Below are positions 1-9,210 of a DNA stretch of 64,000 nt, one piece after another (positions within the stretch are counted from its first letter, which is position 1; each line of letters begins with the position of its first letter). This DNA is from Tractidigestivibacter scatoligenes. GTDB lineage: Bacteria; Actinomycetota; Coriobacteriia; Coriobacteriales; Atopobiaceae. The position numbers were made by a program, and so were the translations under genes. The DNA is taken from positions 682,001-746,000 of the forward strand of contig NZ_LOJF01000001.1 of NCBI RefSeq assembly GCF_001494635.1, given 5' to 3'. The notes under the pieces were generated by a model. The model made no database searches. It saw nothing but the letters and a program-made list of their open reading frames with translations, and was not told where the DNA came from.

Positions 1-355
1 CGAGCATCTGGGTGCGACCTTCCTGAGAAACGACCCCGAGTGGTCAAGCCGCGTAGTCTACTTTGGCCCCATGGGCTGCCGCACGGGCTTCTACCTGGTG
101 GTGTTTGGCCAGCGCACCTCGCGCGAAGTGCTGCCGCTCGTGCGTCGCTGCTTTGAGTTCGTGCGCGACTTCGAGGGCGAGATCCCGGGCGCCCGCCCCG
201 AGGCCTGCGGCAACTGGCATGACGCTGACCTCAACCTGGCGCACTGGTGGGCGCGCCGCTACCTCGCCAACACGCTCGAGGTCATCGATGACGCGCATCT
301 CACGTACCCTGCCCTGCTCGACGGCGAGAACAACGAGGAGTCCCACAATGCGTAG
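1..355 (+). CDS. luxS: S-ribosylhomocysteine lyase LuxS, C-terminal part (cut by left edge)
   Basis: LuxS cleaves S-ribosylhomocysteine to homocysteine and the AI-2 precursor DPD in the cytoplasm. The reading frame is open from base 2, entering in the EH of the metal-binding H-x-x-E-H helix (EHLGATFLRN), followed by the family signature GPMGCRTGFYL with the catalytic-region Cys. The C-terminal half has an aromatic-rich end (HWWARRYLANT). The N-terminal part lies outside the window. The stop at 353-355 overlaps the start of the next gene, mtnN, by 8 bp, so the two steps of S-adenosylhomocysteine recycling are translationally coupled. Identification is firm; only the start is unknown. Confidence 0.93.
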   Translation, partial: EHLGATFLRNDPEWSSRVVYFGPMGCRTGFYLVVFGQRTSREVLPLVRRCFEFVRDFEGEIPGARPEACGNWHDADLNLAHWWARRYLANTLEVIDDAHLTYPALLDGENNEESHNA

Positions 356-1061
356 CGATATCAAGGTTGGCATCATCGGCGCTATGGAGGTCGAGGTGGC
401 GCACCTCGTGGCAAGCCTTGAGGGCGAGTCCGTCTCGACCGTGGCCGGCATGGAGTTCCACGCGGGCACCCTGGGCGGCGTGCCGGTGGTCGTGGTGCGC
501 TCCGGCGTTGGCAAGGTCAACGCCGGCGTGTGCGTGCAGGTGCTGGTAGACCGCTATTGCGTGACACACGTGGTGAACACCGGCGTCGCCGGGTCCCTCG
601 ATGCGCGCATCGACGTGGGCGACATCGTGGTCTCGACCGACTGCCGCTACCACGACGTGGACGCGACGGTCTTTGGCTACGAGCCGGGAGAGATTCCGCA
701 GCTGGGATGCGTGAGCTTCTCGGCAGATGAGGGGCTTCGTGCGCAGGCCGTGGCAGCTGTGCACGACGTGGCGGGTGACGTGCGGGCCTTCGAGGGGCGC
801 GTGGTCTCGGGCGACGTCTTTGTGACCGACGCGCACGACAAGGAGCGTCTGGCCCACGACTTTGGCGGCATGTGCTGCGAGATGGAAGGCACTGCTGTTG
901 CCCAGACGGCATGGCTCAACCGCGTTCCGTTCGTGGTGGTGCGGGCGATCTCGGACAAGCCGGGGTCGACGACGCCCGTGGAGTACGCCGCGTTCGAGAC
1001 GGCTGCGGCCGAGCACTGCGCCGCCATCGTCGCGCGAATGGTGTCGCGCCTGGGCGAGTAG
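348..1061 (+). CDS. mtnN: 5'-methylthioadenosine/S-adenosylhomocysteine nucleosidase
   Basis: A 237-residue nucleosidase that removes adenine from MTA and SAH, supplying the substrate for LuxS. The start ATG at 348 lies inside the end of luxS and has an AGGAG about 10 bases upstream. Visible family features are the N-terminal IIGAMEVEV with the acid/base Glu at residue 14, the RSGVGKVNAG phosphorylase-type loop, the CCEMEGTA ribose-binding segment and ISDKPG with the catalytic Asp near residue 203. Its length is typical for the family (about 230). Gene order and overlap indicate one operon with luxS for the activated methyl cycle. Confidence 0.93.
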   Translation: MRSDIKVGIIGAMEVEVAHLVASLEGESVSTVAGMEFHAGTLGGVPVVVVRSGVGKVNAGVCVQVLVDRYCVTHVVNTGVAGSLDARIDVGDIVVSTDCRYHDVDATVFGYEPGEIPQLGCVSFSADEGLRAQAVAAVHDVAGDVRAFEGRVVSGDVFVTDAHDKERLAHDFGGMCCEMEGTAVAQTAWLNRVPFVVVRAISDKPGSTTPVEYAAFETAAAEHCAAIVARMVSRLGE

Positions 1062-1091
1062 GGCGAGGGCACCGGGGCCGCCGCTGGCGGC

Positions 1092-1148
1092 TGTCGCCGG
1101 AGGCGCCTAAATGTTGCAAATCTCTCCAAAAGCGGCTCTCCGGCGACA
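1092..1148. terminator. Inverted repeat between convergent mtnN and degV
   Basis: Perfect 11-bp arms TGTCGCCGGAG (1092-1102) and CTCCGGCGACA (1138-1148) enclose 35 bases. The position between two converging genes suggests a bidirectional terminator, but there is no clear U-tract and the loop is long, so it may instead belong to the large intergenic hairpins seen elsewhere in the chromosomal part. Confidence 0.45.
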
Positions 1149-1199
1149 ATGTCCTGTCTGTTGCTGCCGCTACGCCCCGCCGCGTCGGCCCCCGCGGCG

Positions 1200-2072
1200 C
1201 TACACCCCCTGGATCGCGATCCCCACGATCTCCGGGCCGGTGTGCACGAGAAGGTCCGCCGAGATTCCCGAGCGAATGACCTCCACCGCGTTGTCCACCT
1301 GCGCCAGCACGCGCTCCTCAAGTTCGTCGAACATGTCGACGCACGCGCTCGAGCAGCAGATGGCCACGCGCACCTTGTCATACTTTCTCGCCTGCTCCTC
1401 GACAAGGGCAATCTCGGTGTCGATGGAGCGCTCCCAGCCGCGCGCCTTGCGCGCCACCACGTAGGCGCCCTCCTCGTTGCAGGTGATTACAGGCTTGATG
1501 TTTAGCGCGGTGCCCAGGCGATACACGGCAGCGCTGATGCGTCCACCCTTGCGCAGGTAGTCCAGGCTCTTTACCGAGAAGAACACAGAGTTCTTATGTG
1601 CCACCAGCTCGAGCATCGCGCCAATGTGCTGCAGCGTGATGCCCTCCTCGACCATGCGCACGGCCTCCATCACCACAAGCCCGGCGGCAACGCCAATGGT
1701 CTTGGTGTCGACGACCTCAACGGGGAAGTCGTCCAGCTGATCGGCAACCATGCGCACGGTGTCGCAGGTGGCCGAGAGGCCCGAGGAGATGCTCACGAAG
1801 ATAGCCGCCACGTAGCCGTCGTCATGCGCGCGGTCGAACTCGCGGCGAATGGTCGCGGGCGAGGGCAGCGAGGTCGAGGGCACCTCGGTTGCCATGCGCT
1901 CGACAAGCTGCTCGGGTGTGATGGTGACGCCGCTCTCGTACGTCGAGCCGTCCGAGAAGTTGATGCGCAGCGGGACAATGCGCACGTCATGCTCGTACGC
2001 GAAGGCGGCGGGCGTGTCCGTGCCCGTGTCGGTGATGACTGCGATTCTCTGGCTGTTCAACGTTTCCCCCAA
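1200..2072 (-). CDS. DegV family fatty-acid-binding protein
   Basis: A 290-residue DegV/FakB-type protein. The family binds a fatty acid and in Firmicutes presents it to the kinase FakA. The N-terminal ITDTGTDTP segment corresponds to the TDSxxD signature, and ISSGLSATCDTVRM to the conserved fatty-acid headgroup loop. FFSVKSLDYLRKGGRIS matches the conserved YLRKGGRI stretch of the second domain. No fakA is visible nearby, so the partner is not shown here. The start codon at 2072 is divergent to the DUF1836 gene, with a 125-bp shared intergenic region holding a palindrome. Family assignment is strong; the ligand is unknown. Confidence 0.88.
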   Translation of the reverse strand: MGETLNSQRIAVITDTGTDTPAAFAYEHDVRIVPLRINFSDGSTYESGVTITPEQLVERMATEVPSTSLPSPATIRREFDRAHDDGYVAAIFVSISSGLSATCDTVRMVADQLDDFPVEVVDTKTIGVAAGLVVMEAVRMVEEGITLQHIGAMLELVAHKNSVFFSVKSLDYLRKGGRISAAVYRLGTALNIKPVITCNEEGAYVVARKARGWERSIDTEIALVEEQARKYDKVRVAICCSSACVDMFDELEERVLAQVDNAVEVIRSGISADLLVHTGPEIVGIAIQGV

Positions 2073-2127
2073 TGGACATCGGAGAAGGAAAGCGCGTCCG
2101 ATTTTTTCGTTGTCACAACTATAGCCA

Positions 2128-2155
2128 TTGCATCTAGTTTTTAATACTAGATAAT
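2128..2155 (+). promoter_or_regulatory. Candidate promoter with 7-bp-arm palindrome in the spacer
   Basis: A possible -35 TTGCAT (2128-2133) and -10 GATAAT (2150-2155) are separated by 16 bases. A perfect inverted repeat, ATCTAGT (2132-2138) and ACTAGAT (2146-2152) around TTTTAAT, fills the spacer. It lies 43 bases upstream of the DUF1836 gene and upstream of the divergent degV. A symmetrical operator between the promoter hexamers is the arrangement used by MerR-type regulators. Binding by the adjacent regulator is inference. Confidence 0.5.
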
Positions 2156-2197
2156 CTAATCACACAGAATTCAAGTGTTTGCGAGAGGGGAGCGGCC

Positions 2198-2878
2198 ATG
2201 GCGGACGAGCAGAACCAGGGGCGTGACCGGCGCACGCGTGACGCCTACCGCACGCTTGCCGAGCGCATGACGAGCATCCACATCTCGCGCTTCTCGGAGC
2301 TCCCGCGAATCGAGCTTTACCTGGACCAGCTTCTCTCCCTGGTTGACGACGAGCTCTCGTTCATGCGTCTGCCGGATGAAGGACCGCTGGTTACGGGCTC
2401 CATGGTGAACAACTACGTGAAGCGCCACGTGGTGCCGGCGCCCGTCAAGCACCGCTACACCAGGCGCCACGTCTGCTACGTGGTCTGCGTGTGCCTCTTC
2501 AAGCGCGTGCTCTCGATCGAGCAGGTCACGCGCCTCATTCGCCACGTGGAGGAGGAGAACCTCGACCTTCGCCACACCTACGACGAGCTCTGCGCGGCGC
2601 TGGAGTGCGCGCTTGCCGAGCAGTTCGCGGTGGGGCCGGACTTTGTTGCCCCGGCGGTGGAGCCGGTGATCGACCTGCGTGACGCCAACGGCGAGAAGGT
2701 CGACTCTCCGCTTGACCGGACCATCGAGGCCGCGGTGGTGAGCCTTGCGGCGAAGATCTACGTGGAGCAGGTCCTGGCGCTGGGGGAGGTGGCCGCCGCC
2801 GGGCAGCCCGGCGCGCACGTGGACAGCGACAGCCACGCAGCAGCAACCACGCCACCTGCCGTAACAACGGTAAAATAA
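2198..2878 (+). CDS. DUF1836 domain protein, probable transcriptional regulator
   Basis: A 226-residue cytoplasmic protein with a DUF1836-type core: IELYLDQLLSLVDDELS followed by VTGSMVNNYVKRHVV and KHRYTRRHVCYVVCVCLFKRVLSIEQVTRLI. The latter reads like a MerR-family winged-helix segment (Y-T-R-R-H then an LSIEQV helix). The C-terminus is low-complexity and probably disordered. The ATG at 2198 has a GAGAGGGGAG ribosome site. The gene precedes nhaA by about 80 bp on the same strand and follows a promoter containing a palindrome, so it may control itself, degV or nhaA (inference). Confidence 0.75.
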   Translation: MADEQNQGRDRRTRDAYRTLAERMTSIHISRFSELPRIELYLDQLLSLVDDELSFMRLPDEGPLVTGSMVNNYVKRHVVPAPVKHRYTRRHVCYVVCVCLFKRVLSIEQVTRLIRHVEEENLDLRHTYDELCAALECALAEQFAVGPDFVAPAVEPVIDLRDANGEKVDSPLDRTIEAAVVSLAAKIYVEQVLALGEVAAAGQPGAHVDSDSHAAATTPPAVTTVK

Positions 2879-2960
2879 TTTTGCATCATTGGTTGGGTAG
2901 GATAAGAGGGTAACGAAGGGCCCGAGCGGCCTCTCCTCAAGGAAACGGACAACACAACCA

Positions 2961-4343
2961 ATGGCAAGCATCTACGGTGAGCCCGCAGTCATCAGGCGCA
3001 TCGAACAGCGCAGCGCTGTCCACAAGGTGACCTCCAACGGCACCATTGCTGCTGCGGTCATGGTGTTCGCTGCCATCGCGGCGGTCATCACGGCTAACTC
3101 GCCCGCCTACGAGGTGATTGAGGAGGTGCTCCACGCGCCCCTCTCGCTGGGCATTGGCCCCGCGACCTTCTCGATAACCATCGAGGCCTTTGTGAACGAC
3201 TTCCTCATGGCCATCTTCTTCTTGCTGGTGGGCATAGAGCTCAAGTACGAGATGACCGTGGGGCAGCTGAGAAAGCCCAGGCAGGCCGCACTTCCCATGC
3301 TTGCCGCTGTTGGCGGCGTGGCTGCGCCCGCGGTGATCTACCTCATCATCAACGCCGGCGGCGCCGTGCACGGCTGGGCCACGCCCATCGCCACCGACAT
3401 TGCCTTTGCTCTGGGCGTGATGTCGCTTCTCGGCGACCGCATTGCCCCCGCGACCAAGGTCTTCTTCCAGACCCTGGCCATCGCCGACGACATTCTGGCC
3501 ATCGTGGTGATCGCACTCTTCTACGGCCAGACGCCCAACGTGGCCTGGGTGGCGGCGTCTCTCGGCGTGGTCATCGTGCTGTGGATCATTGCGCGCATGA
3601 AGGTCTACTCGGCCAAGCCCTACATGCTGGTGGGGCTGGCGCTGTGGGTGTGCATGTACAACTCCGGCATCCACGCAACGCTGGCCGGCGTGATCCTGGC
3701 GTTCTTCCTCCCTGCGCGCTCCGACGTGCGTCTCTCCAAGCTGGGCAACTGGCTTGACGCCCGCGCCCGCGAGCTGGACGACACGTATGACGACGAGAGC
3801 CACGTCCTTGGCCAGCACGACTTCACCACCGCCGCCGTGCGCGTGGAGCGCGTGATGCACCACGTCACGCCGCCGTTGGAGCGCATGGAGCGCTACATCT
3901 CGGTGCCGGTGAACTTTGTGATTCTGCCCATCTTTGCGTTTGTGAATGCGCAGGTGAGGATCGTGGACATGGACCTTGCTACGATCATCGCGGACCCGGT
4001 TACCAAGGGCGTCTACTTTGGCGCCGTGCTTGGCAAGCCCATTGGCATCATCCTGGTGACGTGGCTTCTCGTGCACATTGGCTTTGCCAAGCTGCCCAAG
4101 CACGTGGACTGGCTGCAGATCATTGCGGTAGGCATCATGGGCGGCCTGGGCTTCACGATGTCGATCCTCATCTCTGGCCTGGCCTTCACCGACCCTAACG
4201 AGGTCATGGCCGCCAAGTGCGCCATTCTCGCCGGGTCCGTTACCTCGGCCATCCTGGGACTGCTCTTTGTGCACGTGGCGAGCGCCGTGAAGGAACGGCG
4301 AGAATCCCGCGAGAACGCCCTCGAGATGGACGACGCGTCGTAG
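2961..4343 (+). CDS. nhaA: Na+/H+ antiporter NhaA
   Basis: A 460-residue multi-spanning membrane protein of the NhaA family, which exchanges cytoplasmic Na+ for external H+. The pH/ion-binding core is intact: ATDIAFALGVMSLLGDR in TM4 and LAIADDILAIVVIALFYG in TM5, carrying the Asp-Asp pair equivalent to D163/D164 of the E. coli protein. The C-terminal GIMGGLGFTMSILISGLAF is the family's last conserved helix pair. Length is slightly above the E. coli protein (388) because of a hydrophilic loop at about residues 255-300 and a charged tail. The start ATG at 2961 gives a 15-20 residue cytoplasmic N-terminus. Confidence 0.93.
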   Translation: MASIYGEPAVIRRIEQRSAVHKVTSNGTIAAAVMVFAAIAAVITANSPAYEVIEEVLHAPLSLGIGPATFSITIEAFVNDFLMAIFFLLVGIELKYEMTVGQLRKPRQAALPMLAAVGGVAAPAVIYLIINAGGAVHGWATPIATDIAFALGVMSLLGDRIAPATKVFFQTLAIADDILAIVVIALFYGQTPNVAWVAASLGVVIVLWIIARMKVYSAKPYMLVGLALWVCMYNSGIHATLAGVILAFFLPARSDVRLSKLGNWLDARARELDDTYDDESHVLGQHDFTTAAVRVERVMHHVTPPLERMERYISVPVNFVILPIFAFVNAQVRIVDMDLATIIADPVTKGVYFGAVLGKPIGIILVTWLLVHIGFAKLPKHVDWLQIIAVGIMGGLGFTMSILISGLAFTDPNEVMAAKCAILAGSVTSAILGLLFVHVASAVKERRESRENALEMDDAS

Positions 4344-4416
4344 CTGCTGGGGGTCGGCGGCGGTCTTCGGCTCCGTCTCCGCTCACTCCTTCTTGCCTAG
4401 TTCCCGTGCACAGAAT

Positions 4417-4548
4417 TTGCGGTTGCCGGCCCTTTTTGGGCGAATCGCCGAGTACGAAGCCTCTAACTTTTTACGGAGCCGCAGATAGGGAAATGGCACC
4501 TCTGGGGTGATACAAAGCGGAACCCCGAATTATTACCGGCAACCGCAA
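4417..4548. repeat. Intergenic inverted repeat, 13-bp arms, 106-base interior
   Basis: Perfect arms TTGCGGTTGCCGG (4417-4429) and CCGGCAACCGCAA (4536-4548) enclose 106 bases. Both arms are followed on the plus strand by a TTTTTGGGCG-like stretch (CCTTTTTGGGCG after the first, TTTTTGGGCGGG after the second). The loop is too long for a simple terminator. Confidence 0.6.
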
Positions 4549-4634
4549 TTTTTGGGCGGGCGTGCGGCTTTCTTTGCACCTCGACTCGCCGATTAAACTT
4601 CTCTCTGACATGTATGCCGACACCCCCCATCTCC

Positions 4635-4713
4635 TTCTTTAGCGGTTTCTGTGAAACGGAGTTCGTATTTGCCCAGTTGGCGAGCGGCACGATTCTCAAA
4701 TACCGCTAAAGAA
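4635..4713. repeat. Intergenic inverted repeat with ATTTGCCCAGTTG loop core
   Basis: Perfect 12-bp arms TTCTTTAGCGGT (4635-4646) and ACCGCTAAAGAA (4702-4713). Outside them CCCCCATCTCC and GGAGATGGGGG extend the pairing across a 9-base bulge. The interior contains ATTTGCCCAGTTGGCGAGCG, almost the same as the interior of the 9,651-9,733 repeat, while the arms differ. This suggests a family with variable stems and a shared core. Confidence 0.6.
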
Positions 4714-4752
4714 TGCGGGGGAGGAGATGGGGGAGGAGATGAGAGGCCCCGC

Positions 4753-6192
4753 CTAGTACCGCTCGAGGCGCTTGCGGATGGCGAAGTACTCGGAGAGCAG
4801 CAGCACCAGAAGGATGCTCATCACCACTACGGCGCCCACCACGGCGCCGGAGAGCCCCGAGAAGCCCACGAGCAGCCACAGCACTGGCACCGAGAAGGCA
4901 AACGCAATGAGGTACAGCCTGCTCACGGCCTGCTGCTCGCGCAGCACGGTGATGATCTGGTACAGAAAGTCGATTGCCGCGCAGATGCCGCCGTTTACCA
5001 CCATCACGTAGACCAGCGGTCTAAACTGCTCGAAGTCCAGCCCGTACAGGAAGCTCATGATGGGGATGCCCAGCCACCCCATGAAGAGCCCCACAATCAC
5101 GGTGATGCCCGCAATCACGCCTATCATCGCAAGGATGATGAGGTCAAAGCGCTTGTGCTGCTCGGGGTCGTCCCAGATGCTCGCAAGGCGCAGCAGCTGC
5201 GGCTTGTAGATCATGGCCGCAGCCATGAGAATGGCGTGCGCGGGGAAGTACATGGCGTTGTAGTAGAGCTGGTTGTCGTACGAGAGCACCCCCTCGATGG
5301 CAAACTTGGGCATCGAGTCGATGAGGTTGTAGAGAAACGCCGCCAGGAACAGCGGGAAGCAGTTGACAAAGATCTCCTTCACGCCGCGCCACGTGAGCGG
5401 CAGCGAGCGCTCGGTCTCCATGAGCGCCAGCGGCAGCGTGAGCAGCACAAACGACGCCGCGGCGCCCACCGCCATGCCAATGCTCGCGGCCACCATGTTG
5501 CGCGTGATAAAGAGCAGCACCGTGAAGACCACAAACGAGAGCGCGCAGCGGACCGCCTGAGAGATGCCGGCCAGGTACAGCTTGTCCTTCTGCTGCAGCC
5601 TGCCCTCGTAGACGTCGCCCAGCGCGTCGAAGAAGCGGAATCCCATCACGCCGCACACGATGGCCGTCATGTCGCCGTTGTAGCCACGGATACGGCAGTA
5701 CAGAAGGCCGATAAGCACCATGGCAACGCAGGTCGCAATGCGGTTGACCTGGTAGTCGTAGAACGAGTCCATCTCGTCGATGTCCGAGACCTGGTACGTG
5801 CGCACGCCATAGTTGCCCACAAAGAACAGGAGCGTACCCACGACCATGGCCATAGAGAAGAGGCCGGCGTTCTCGGCGCCCACAAACTGCGTGGCCACAA
5901 TGGTGAGTAGCGGGAAGAACCCTCCCCAGCACGCCTGGCCAATGGAGTTGCACACGTAGTCTCGCGTGGTCTGGTGCGAGAGGTACTGCTCGGACTGCTG
6001 AGAGATGCTGCCCGAGAAAACCGAGGAGATCAGGCGGTCCCACCAGTGGTTGGTGACGCGGCGGAGGAAGCCCTCTTTCTTGGGCTTGGCCGCGCGGCTG
6101 GAGCGGCTCTCGTGCCTGCCGGCGCGCGATCCAACGAGTGAGCTCAGACCCGTCTCTTGGGCTCTCCCGCGCCGCCTGCTCGTTCGTGCCAT
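4753..6192 (-). CDS. Polysaccharide/lipid-linked oligosaccharide flippase (Wzx/MATE-like)
   Basis: A 479-residue integral membrane protein with about 12 hydrophobic segments after an Arg/Lys/Ser-rich cytoplasmic N-terminus of about 50 residues. Hydropathy pattern and segments such as GQACWGGFFPLLTIVATQFV and NAGLFSMAMVVGTLLFFVGN match the polysaccharide biosynthesis (RfbX/Wzx) branch of the MOP superfamily, which moves lipid-linked sugars across the membrane. No glycosyltransferase is adjacent, so the substrate is unknown. It converges on nhaA and diverges from ppc. The start at 6192 follows the divergent ppc leader. Confidence 0.75.
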   Translation of the reverse strand: MARTSRRRGRAQETGLSSLVGSRAGRHESRSSRAAKPKKEGFLRRVTNHWWDRLISSVFSGSISQQSEQYLSHQTTRDYVCNSIGQACWGGFFPLLTIVATQFVGAENAGLFSMAMVVGTLLFFVGNYGVRTYQVSDIDEMDSFYDYQVNRIATCVAMVLIGLLYCRIRGYNGDMTAIVCGVMGFRFFDALGDVYEGRLQQKDKLYLAGISQAVRCALSFVVFTVLLFITRNMVAASIGMAVGAAASFVLLTLPLALMETERSLPLTWRGVKEIFVNCFPLFLAAFLYNLIDSMPKFAIEGVLSYDNQLYYNAMYFPAHAILMAAAMIYKPQLLRLASIWDDPEQHKRFDLIILAMIGVIAGITVIVGLFMGWLGIPIMSFLYGLDFEQFRPLVYVMVVNGGICAAIDFLYQIITVLREQQAVSRLYLIAFAFSVPVLWLLVGFSGLSGAVVGAVVVMSILLVLLLSEYFAIRKRLERY

Positions 6193-6447
6193 GCGCCGAC
6201 CATCCTCTCACAGCCACTGGGGCCAAGCATCTCTCGTCCGCCGGTCAACTATAGGGGCCATTGTATCGCGCCGCGTGAAAGCGGTCTTGCACCTGGCCCC
6301 ATCGTGTACGTTGCGTTTCGCCTTTGCGGACGCTCGGTGGGATTGGCACCTAACGTGGGTTGGCTTGCTAAGGTTGTTCTGCATGCAGCGACATGCGGCA
6401 CACGTGCAAGCCCGTCGGCGGGACCGGCGGGAGCTGAGGGAGGACAC

Positions 6448-9210
6448 ATGACAACAACCGAGGCTTCGAGCCAAGGGGAGGGACGCGCGCTCGTGAGGGC
6501 AAGCGAGGCGGAGCAGGCAAAGTCTGCCCTTGCGCTGGTCGACGTGCCCGAGGAGCTCCGTGACAACCTGGCGCTCTTCCTGCGCCTTGTTCGCAAGGTG
6601 CTCAAGGAGAACGACCCGGACCTTCTCGCCACCTTCGACCTGCTGCTGGGTGACGCCATCCGCGTGACGTACGCCGACGGCGTGGCGCACACGGACCAGA
6701 AGGCCGCCCTGGCCGAGCAGGCGTTCCAGGAGTTTGTCTCCACCATCGACGGGCTTTCCATGGACAGGGCGACGCTGCTCATGCGCGCCTTTGTCACCTA
6801 CTTCCATCTGGCGAACATCTGCGAGGAGAACTACCGCGTGTCCTCGCTGCGCCGCCGCGAGAGCGAGGTGCCCACCACCGAGACAGCCGATCCCATCAAC
6901 GACCTCACGGTGGCCTATGGCCAGCTGGTAGACGAGTGCGGTCGCGCAAAGGCGACGGCGCTTCTCAACCGCCTTGAGTTCCATCCCGTCTTCACCGCGC
7001 ACCCCACCGAGGCGCGCCGCAAGGCCGTCGAGGGCAAGATCCGCCGCATCTCCGAGCTTCTCGCCAAGCGCTCCACGCTCGCCGGCGTCGAGCTGGTGGA
7101 GAACGAACGCCTCATGCTGCAGGAGATTGACGCGCTGGTGCGCACCTCGCCCATCGCGTACAAGAAGCCCACGCCCGTCGAGGAGGCCGACACCGTCATC
7201 GACATCTTCGACGCCACGCTCTTCGACATGGTGCCCGAGGTCTATCGTCGCTTTGATGACTGGGAGCTGGGCGAGCGCGCCGGCACCGTGCCGCCCGTGT
7301 GCCCGGCGTTCTTCCACCCCGGCAGCTGGATTGGCTCCGACCGCGACGGCAACCCCAACGTCACCGCAAAGGTGAGCCGCAAGGTGGCCGAGAAGTTCCG
7401 CGTGCACGTGCTTGAGGCCCTGGCCGACAGGACCTACTACGTGGGCCGCAACCTCACGCTGGACGCGCGCTTCACCAAGCCCTCCGACGCCCTCGTGAAC
7501 CTGTGGAACCACCAGGTCGAGATGAGCGAGGTCCTCTCGCAGCGCGCGCTTGAGGTCTCCACCTCCGAGCTGCACCGCGCCGTCATGATCGTGATCTCTG
7601 ACCGCCTGCGCGCCACCATCCAGCGTACGGCTGACATCATGTACGCCTCGGCCGACGACTACATTGCCGACCTGCGCATTGTTCAGCGCTCGCTGGCGGC
7701 GGCCGGTGCCGTGCGCACGGCGTACGGCCCGCTGCAGAAGCTCATCTGGCAGGCGGAGACCTTTGGGTTCCACCTGGTCGAGATGGAGTTCCGCCAGCAC
7801 TCGCTCGTGCACGCCCGCGCGCTCGAGGACATCCGCGAGCACGGGCGCTGGGGTGAGAGGGGCGAGCTGCAGCCCATGACGCGCGAGGTTCTCGACACCT
7901 TCCGCGCCATCGGCAGCATCCAGCGCATCAACGGCGTGAAGGCCGCGCGGCGCTACATCATCTCCTTCACGCAGTCGGCGCAGAACGTGGCCGACGTCTA
8001 CGAGCTGGCCCGCCTTGCCTTTGCGCACGAGGCGGACGTCCCCGTGCTCGACGTGATTCCGCTCTTCGAGCAGGTGGAGGACCTGGAGAACGCCGTCGAC
8101 ACGCTGGACCAGATCATCAAGCTTGAGCCCGTGCAGAGGCGCCTTGCCCAGACCGGCAGGCGCATGGAGGTCATGCTCGGCTACTCCGACTCCTCCAAGG
8201 ACGCCGGCCCTACCTCGGCCACGCTGGTGCTGCACGCGGCGCAGGCGGCTATCGCTCAGTGGGCCGAGAGGAACGACATCGACCTGGTGCTCATGCACGG
8301 CCGCGGCGGCGCGGTGGGACGCGGCGGCGGCCCGGCAAACCGCGCGGTTCTCTCGCAGCCCAAGGGCTCGGTCAACTGCCGCTTCAAGCTCACCGAGCAG
8401 GGCGAGGTCATCTTTGCTCGCTACGGCGATCCCACGCTGGCCAGGCGCCACGTGGAGTCCGTTGCCGGCGCCACGCTGCTGCAGTCCTCGCCGTCCATCG
8501 AGTACGTGAACACCGAGACCACGGCCAAGTACGCCGACCTGGCCGCCAAGCTGGACAGCGCCTCTCGCCGTCGCTACCGCGAGCTCTTGGAGACCGAGGG
8601 CTTTGCGGAGTGGTTCTCCACGGTCACGCCGCTTACCGAGATTGGCCTCATGCCCATTGGCTCGCGTCCCGCAAAGCGCGGCCTGGGTGCCAAGTCCCTG
8701 GACGACCTGCGCACCATTCCGTGGATCTTCTCGTGGTCGCAGGCGCGCATCAACCTGGCCGCGTGGTACGGGCTGGGCACGGCGTGCGAGGAGCTGGGTG
8801 ACCTCGACCTTCTCCGCCAGGCCTACGCGGAGTGGCCGCTGTTCACGACGTTCGTCGACAATATTGAGATGTCGCTCTCCAAGACCGACGAGCGCATTGG
8901 CCGCATGTACCTGGCGCTGGGCTCGCGCGACGACCTGTCCGAGAAGGTTCTGAAGGAGATGCGCCTCACGCGCAAGTGGGTGCTGGCCATTGTGGGTGAC
9001 GCGTGGCCGCTGGAGCACCGTCGCGTGCTGGGGCCGGTGATTCGCGCAAGACTGCCGTTCGTGAACGTGCTCTCCGTGACGCAGGTGCGTGCGCTGCGCG
9101 AGATGCGCACCCGCGGCGAGCACCTCACGCCGGAGGAGCGCGAGCGGTTCATCTACCTCATCCTGTGCACCGTGTCCGGTGTTGCCGCCGGCCTGCAGAA
9201 CACGGGGTGA
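6448..9210 (+). CDS. ppc: Phosphoenolpyruvate carboxylase
   Basis: A 920-residue enzyme that carboxylates PEP to oxaloacetate, an anaplerotic reaction. All signatures are present: FTAHPTEARRK with the catalytic His near residue 185, GSWIGSDRDGNPNVT near 294-308, LGYSDSSKDAG, the mobile-loop region MHGRGGAVGRGGGP near 615-628, the LTEQGE segment, and the C-terminal Gln-Asn-Thr-Gly (AGLQNTG) that ends the protein. The ATG at 6448 is chosen because GGGAGGAC lies just upstream. The frame stays open further upstream, but without a ribosome site or family similarity. A terminator-like hairpin follows at 9,311-9,339. Confidence 0.95.
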   Translation: MTTTEASSQGEGRALVRASEAEQAKSALALVDVPEELRDNLALFLRLVRKVLKENDPDLLATFDLLLGDAIRVTYADGVAHTDQKAALAEQAFQEFVSTIDGLSMDRATLLMRAFVTYFHLANICEENYRVSSLRRRESEVPTTETADPINDLTVAYGQLVDECGRAKATALLNRLEFHPVFTAHPTEARRKAVEGKIRRISELLAKRSTLAGVELVENERLMLQEIDALVRTSPIAYKKPTPVEEADTVIDIFDATLFDMVPEVYRRFDDWELGERAGTVPPVCPAFFHPGSWIGSDRDGNPNVTAKVSRKVAEKFRVHVLEALADRTYYVGRNLTLDARFTKPSDALVNLWNHQVEMSEVLSQRALEVSTSELHRAVMIVISDRLRATIQRTADIMYASADDYIADLRIVQRSLAAAGAVRTAYGPLQKLIWQAETFGFHLVEMEFRQHSLVHARALEDIREHGRWGERGELQPMTREVLDTFRAIGSIQRINGVKAARRYIISFTQSAQNVADVYELARLAFAHEADVPVLDVIPLFEQVEDLENAVDTLDQIIKLEPVQRRLAQTGRRMEVMLGYSDSSKDAGPTSATLVLHAAQAAIAQWAERNDIDLVLMHGRGGAVGRGGGPANRAVLSQPKGSVNCRFKLTEQGEVIFARYGDPTLARRHVESVAGATLLQSSPSIEYVNTETTAKYADLAAKLDSASRRRYRELLETEGFAEWFSTVTPLTEIGLMPIGSRPAKRGLGAKSLDDLRTIPWIFSWSQARINLAAWYGLGTACEELGDLDLLRQAYAEWPLFTTFVDNIEMSLSKTDERIGRMYLALGSRDDLSEKVLKEMRLTRKWVLAIVGDAWPLEHRRVLGPVIRARLPFVNVLSVTQVRALREMRTRGEHLTPEERERFIYLILCTVSGVAAGLQNTG

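Larger units (their letters stand above)
4344..4752. other. Intergenic region between convergent nhaA and flippase genes
   Basis: A 409-bp region without a plausible gene. It holds two large inverted repeats (annotated separately at 4417-4548 and 4635-4713) and a purine-rich stretch near 4716-4742 in which GGGGAGGAGAT occurs twice. No promoter was recognised. Confidence 0.6.

Noticed and set aside
6343-6374. ppc promoter with TTGGCA and an extended TAAGGT -10
   Set aside because: The spacing would be 20 bases, too long for a convincing promoter, so it is not listed as a feature.
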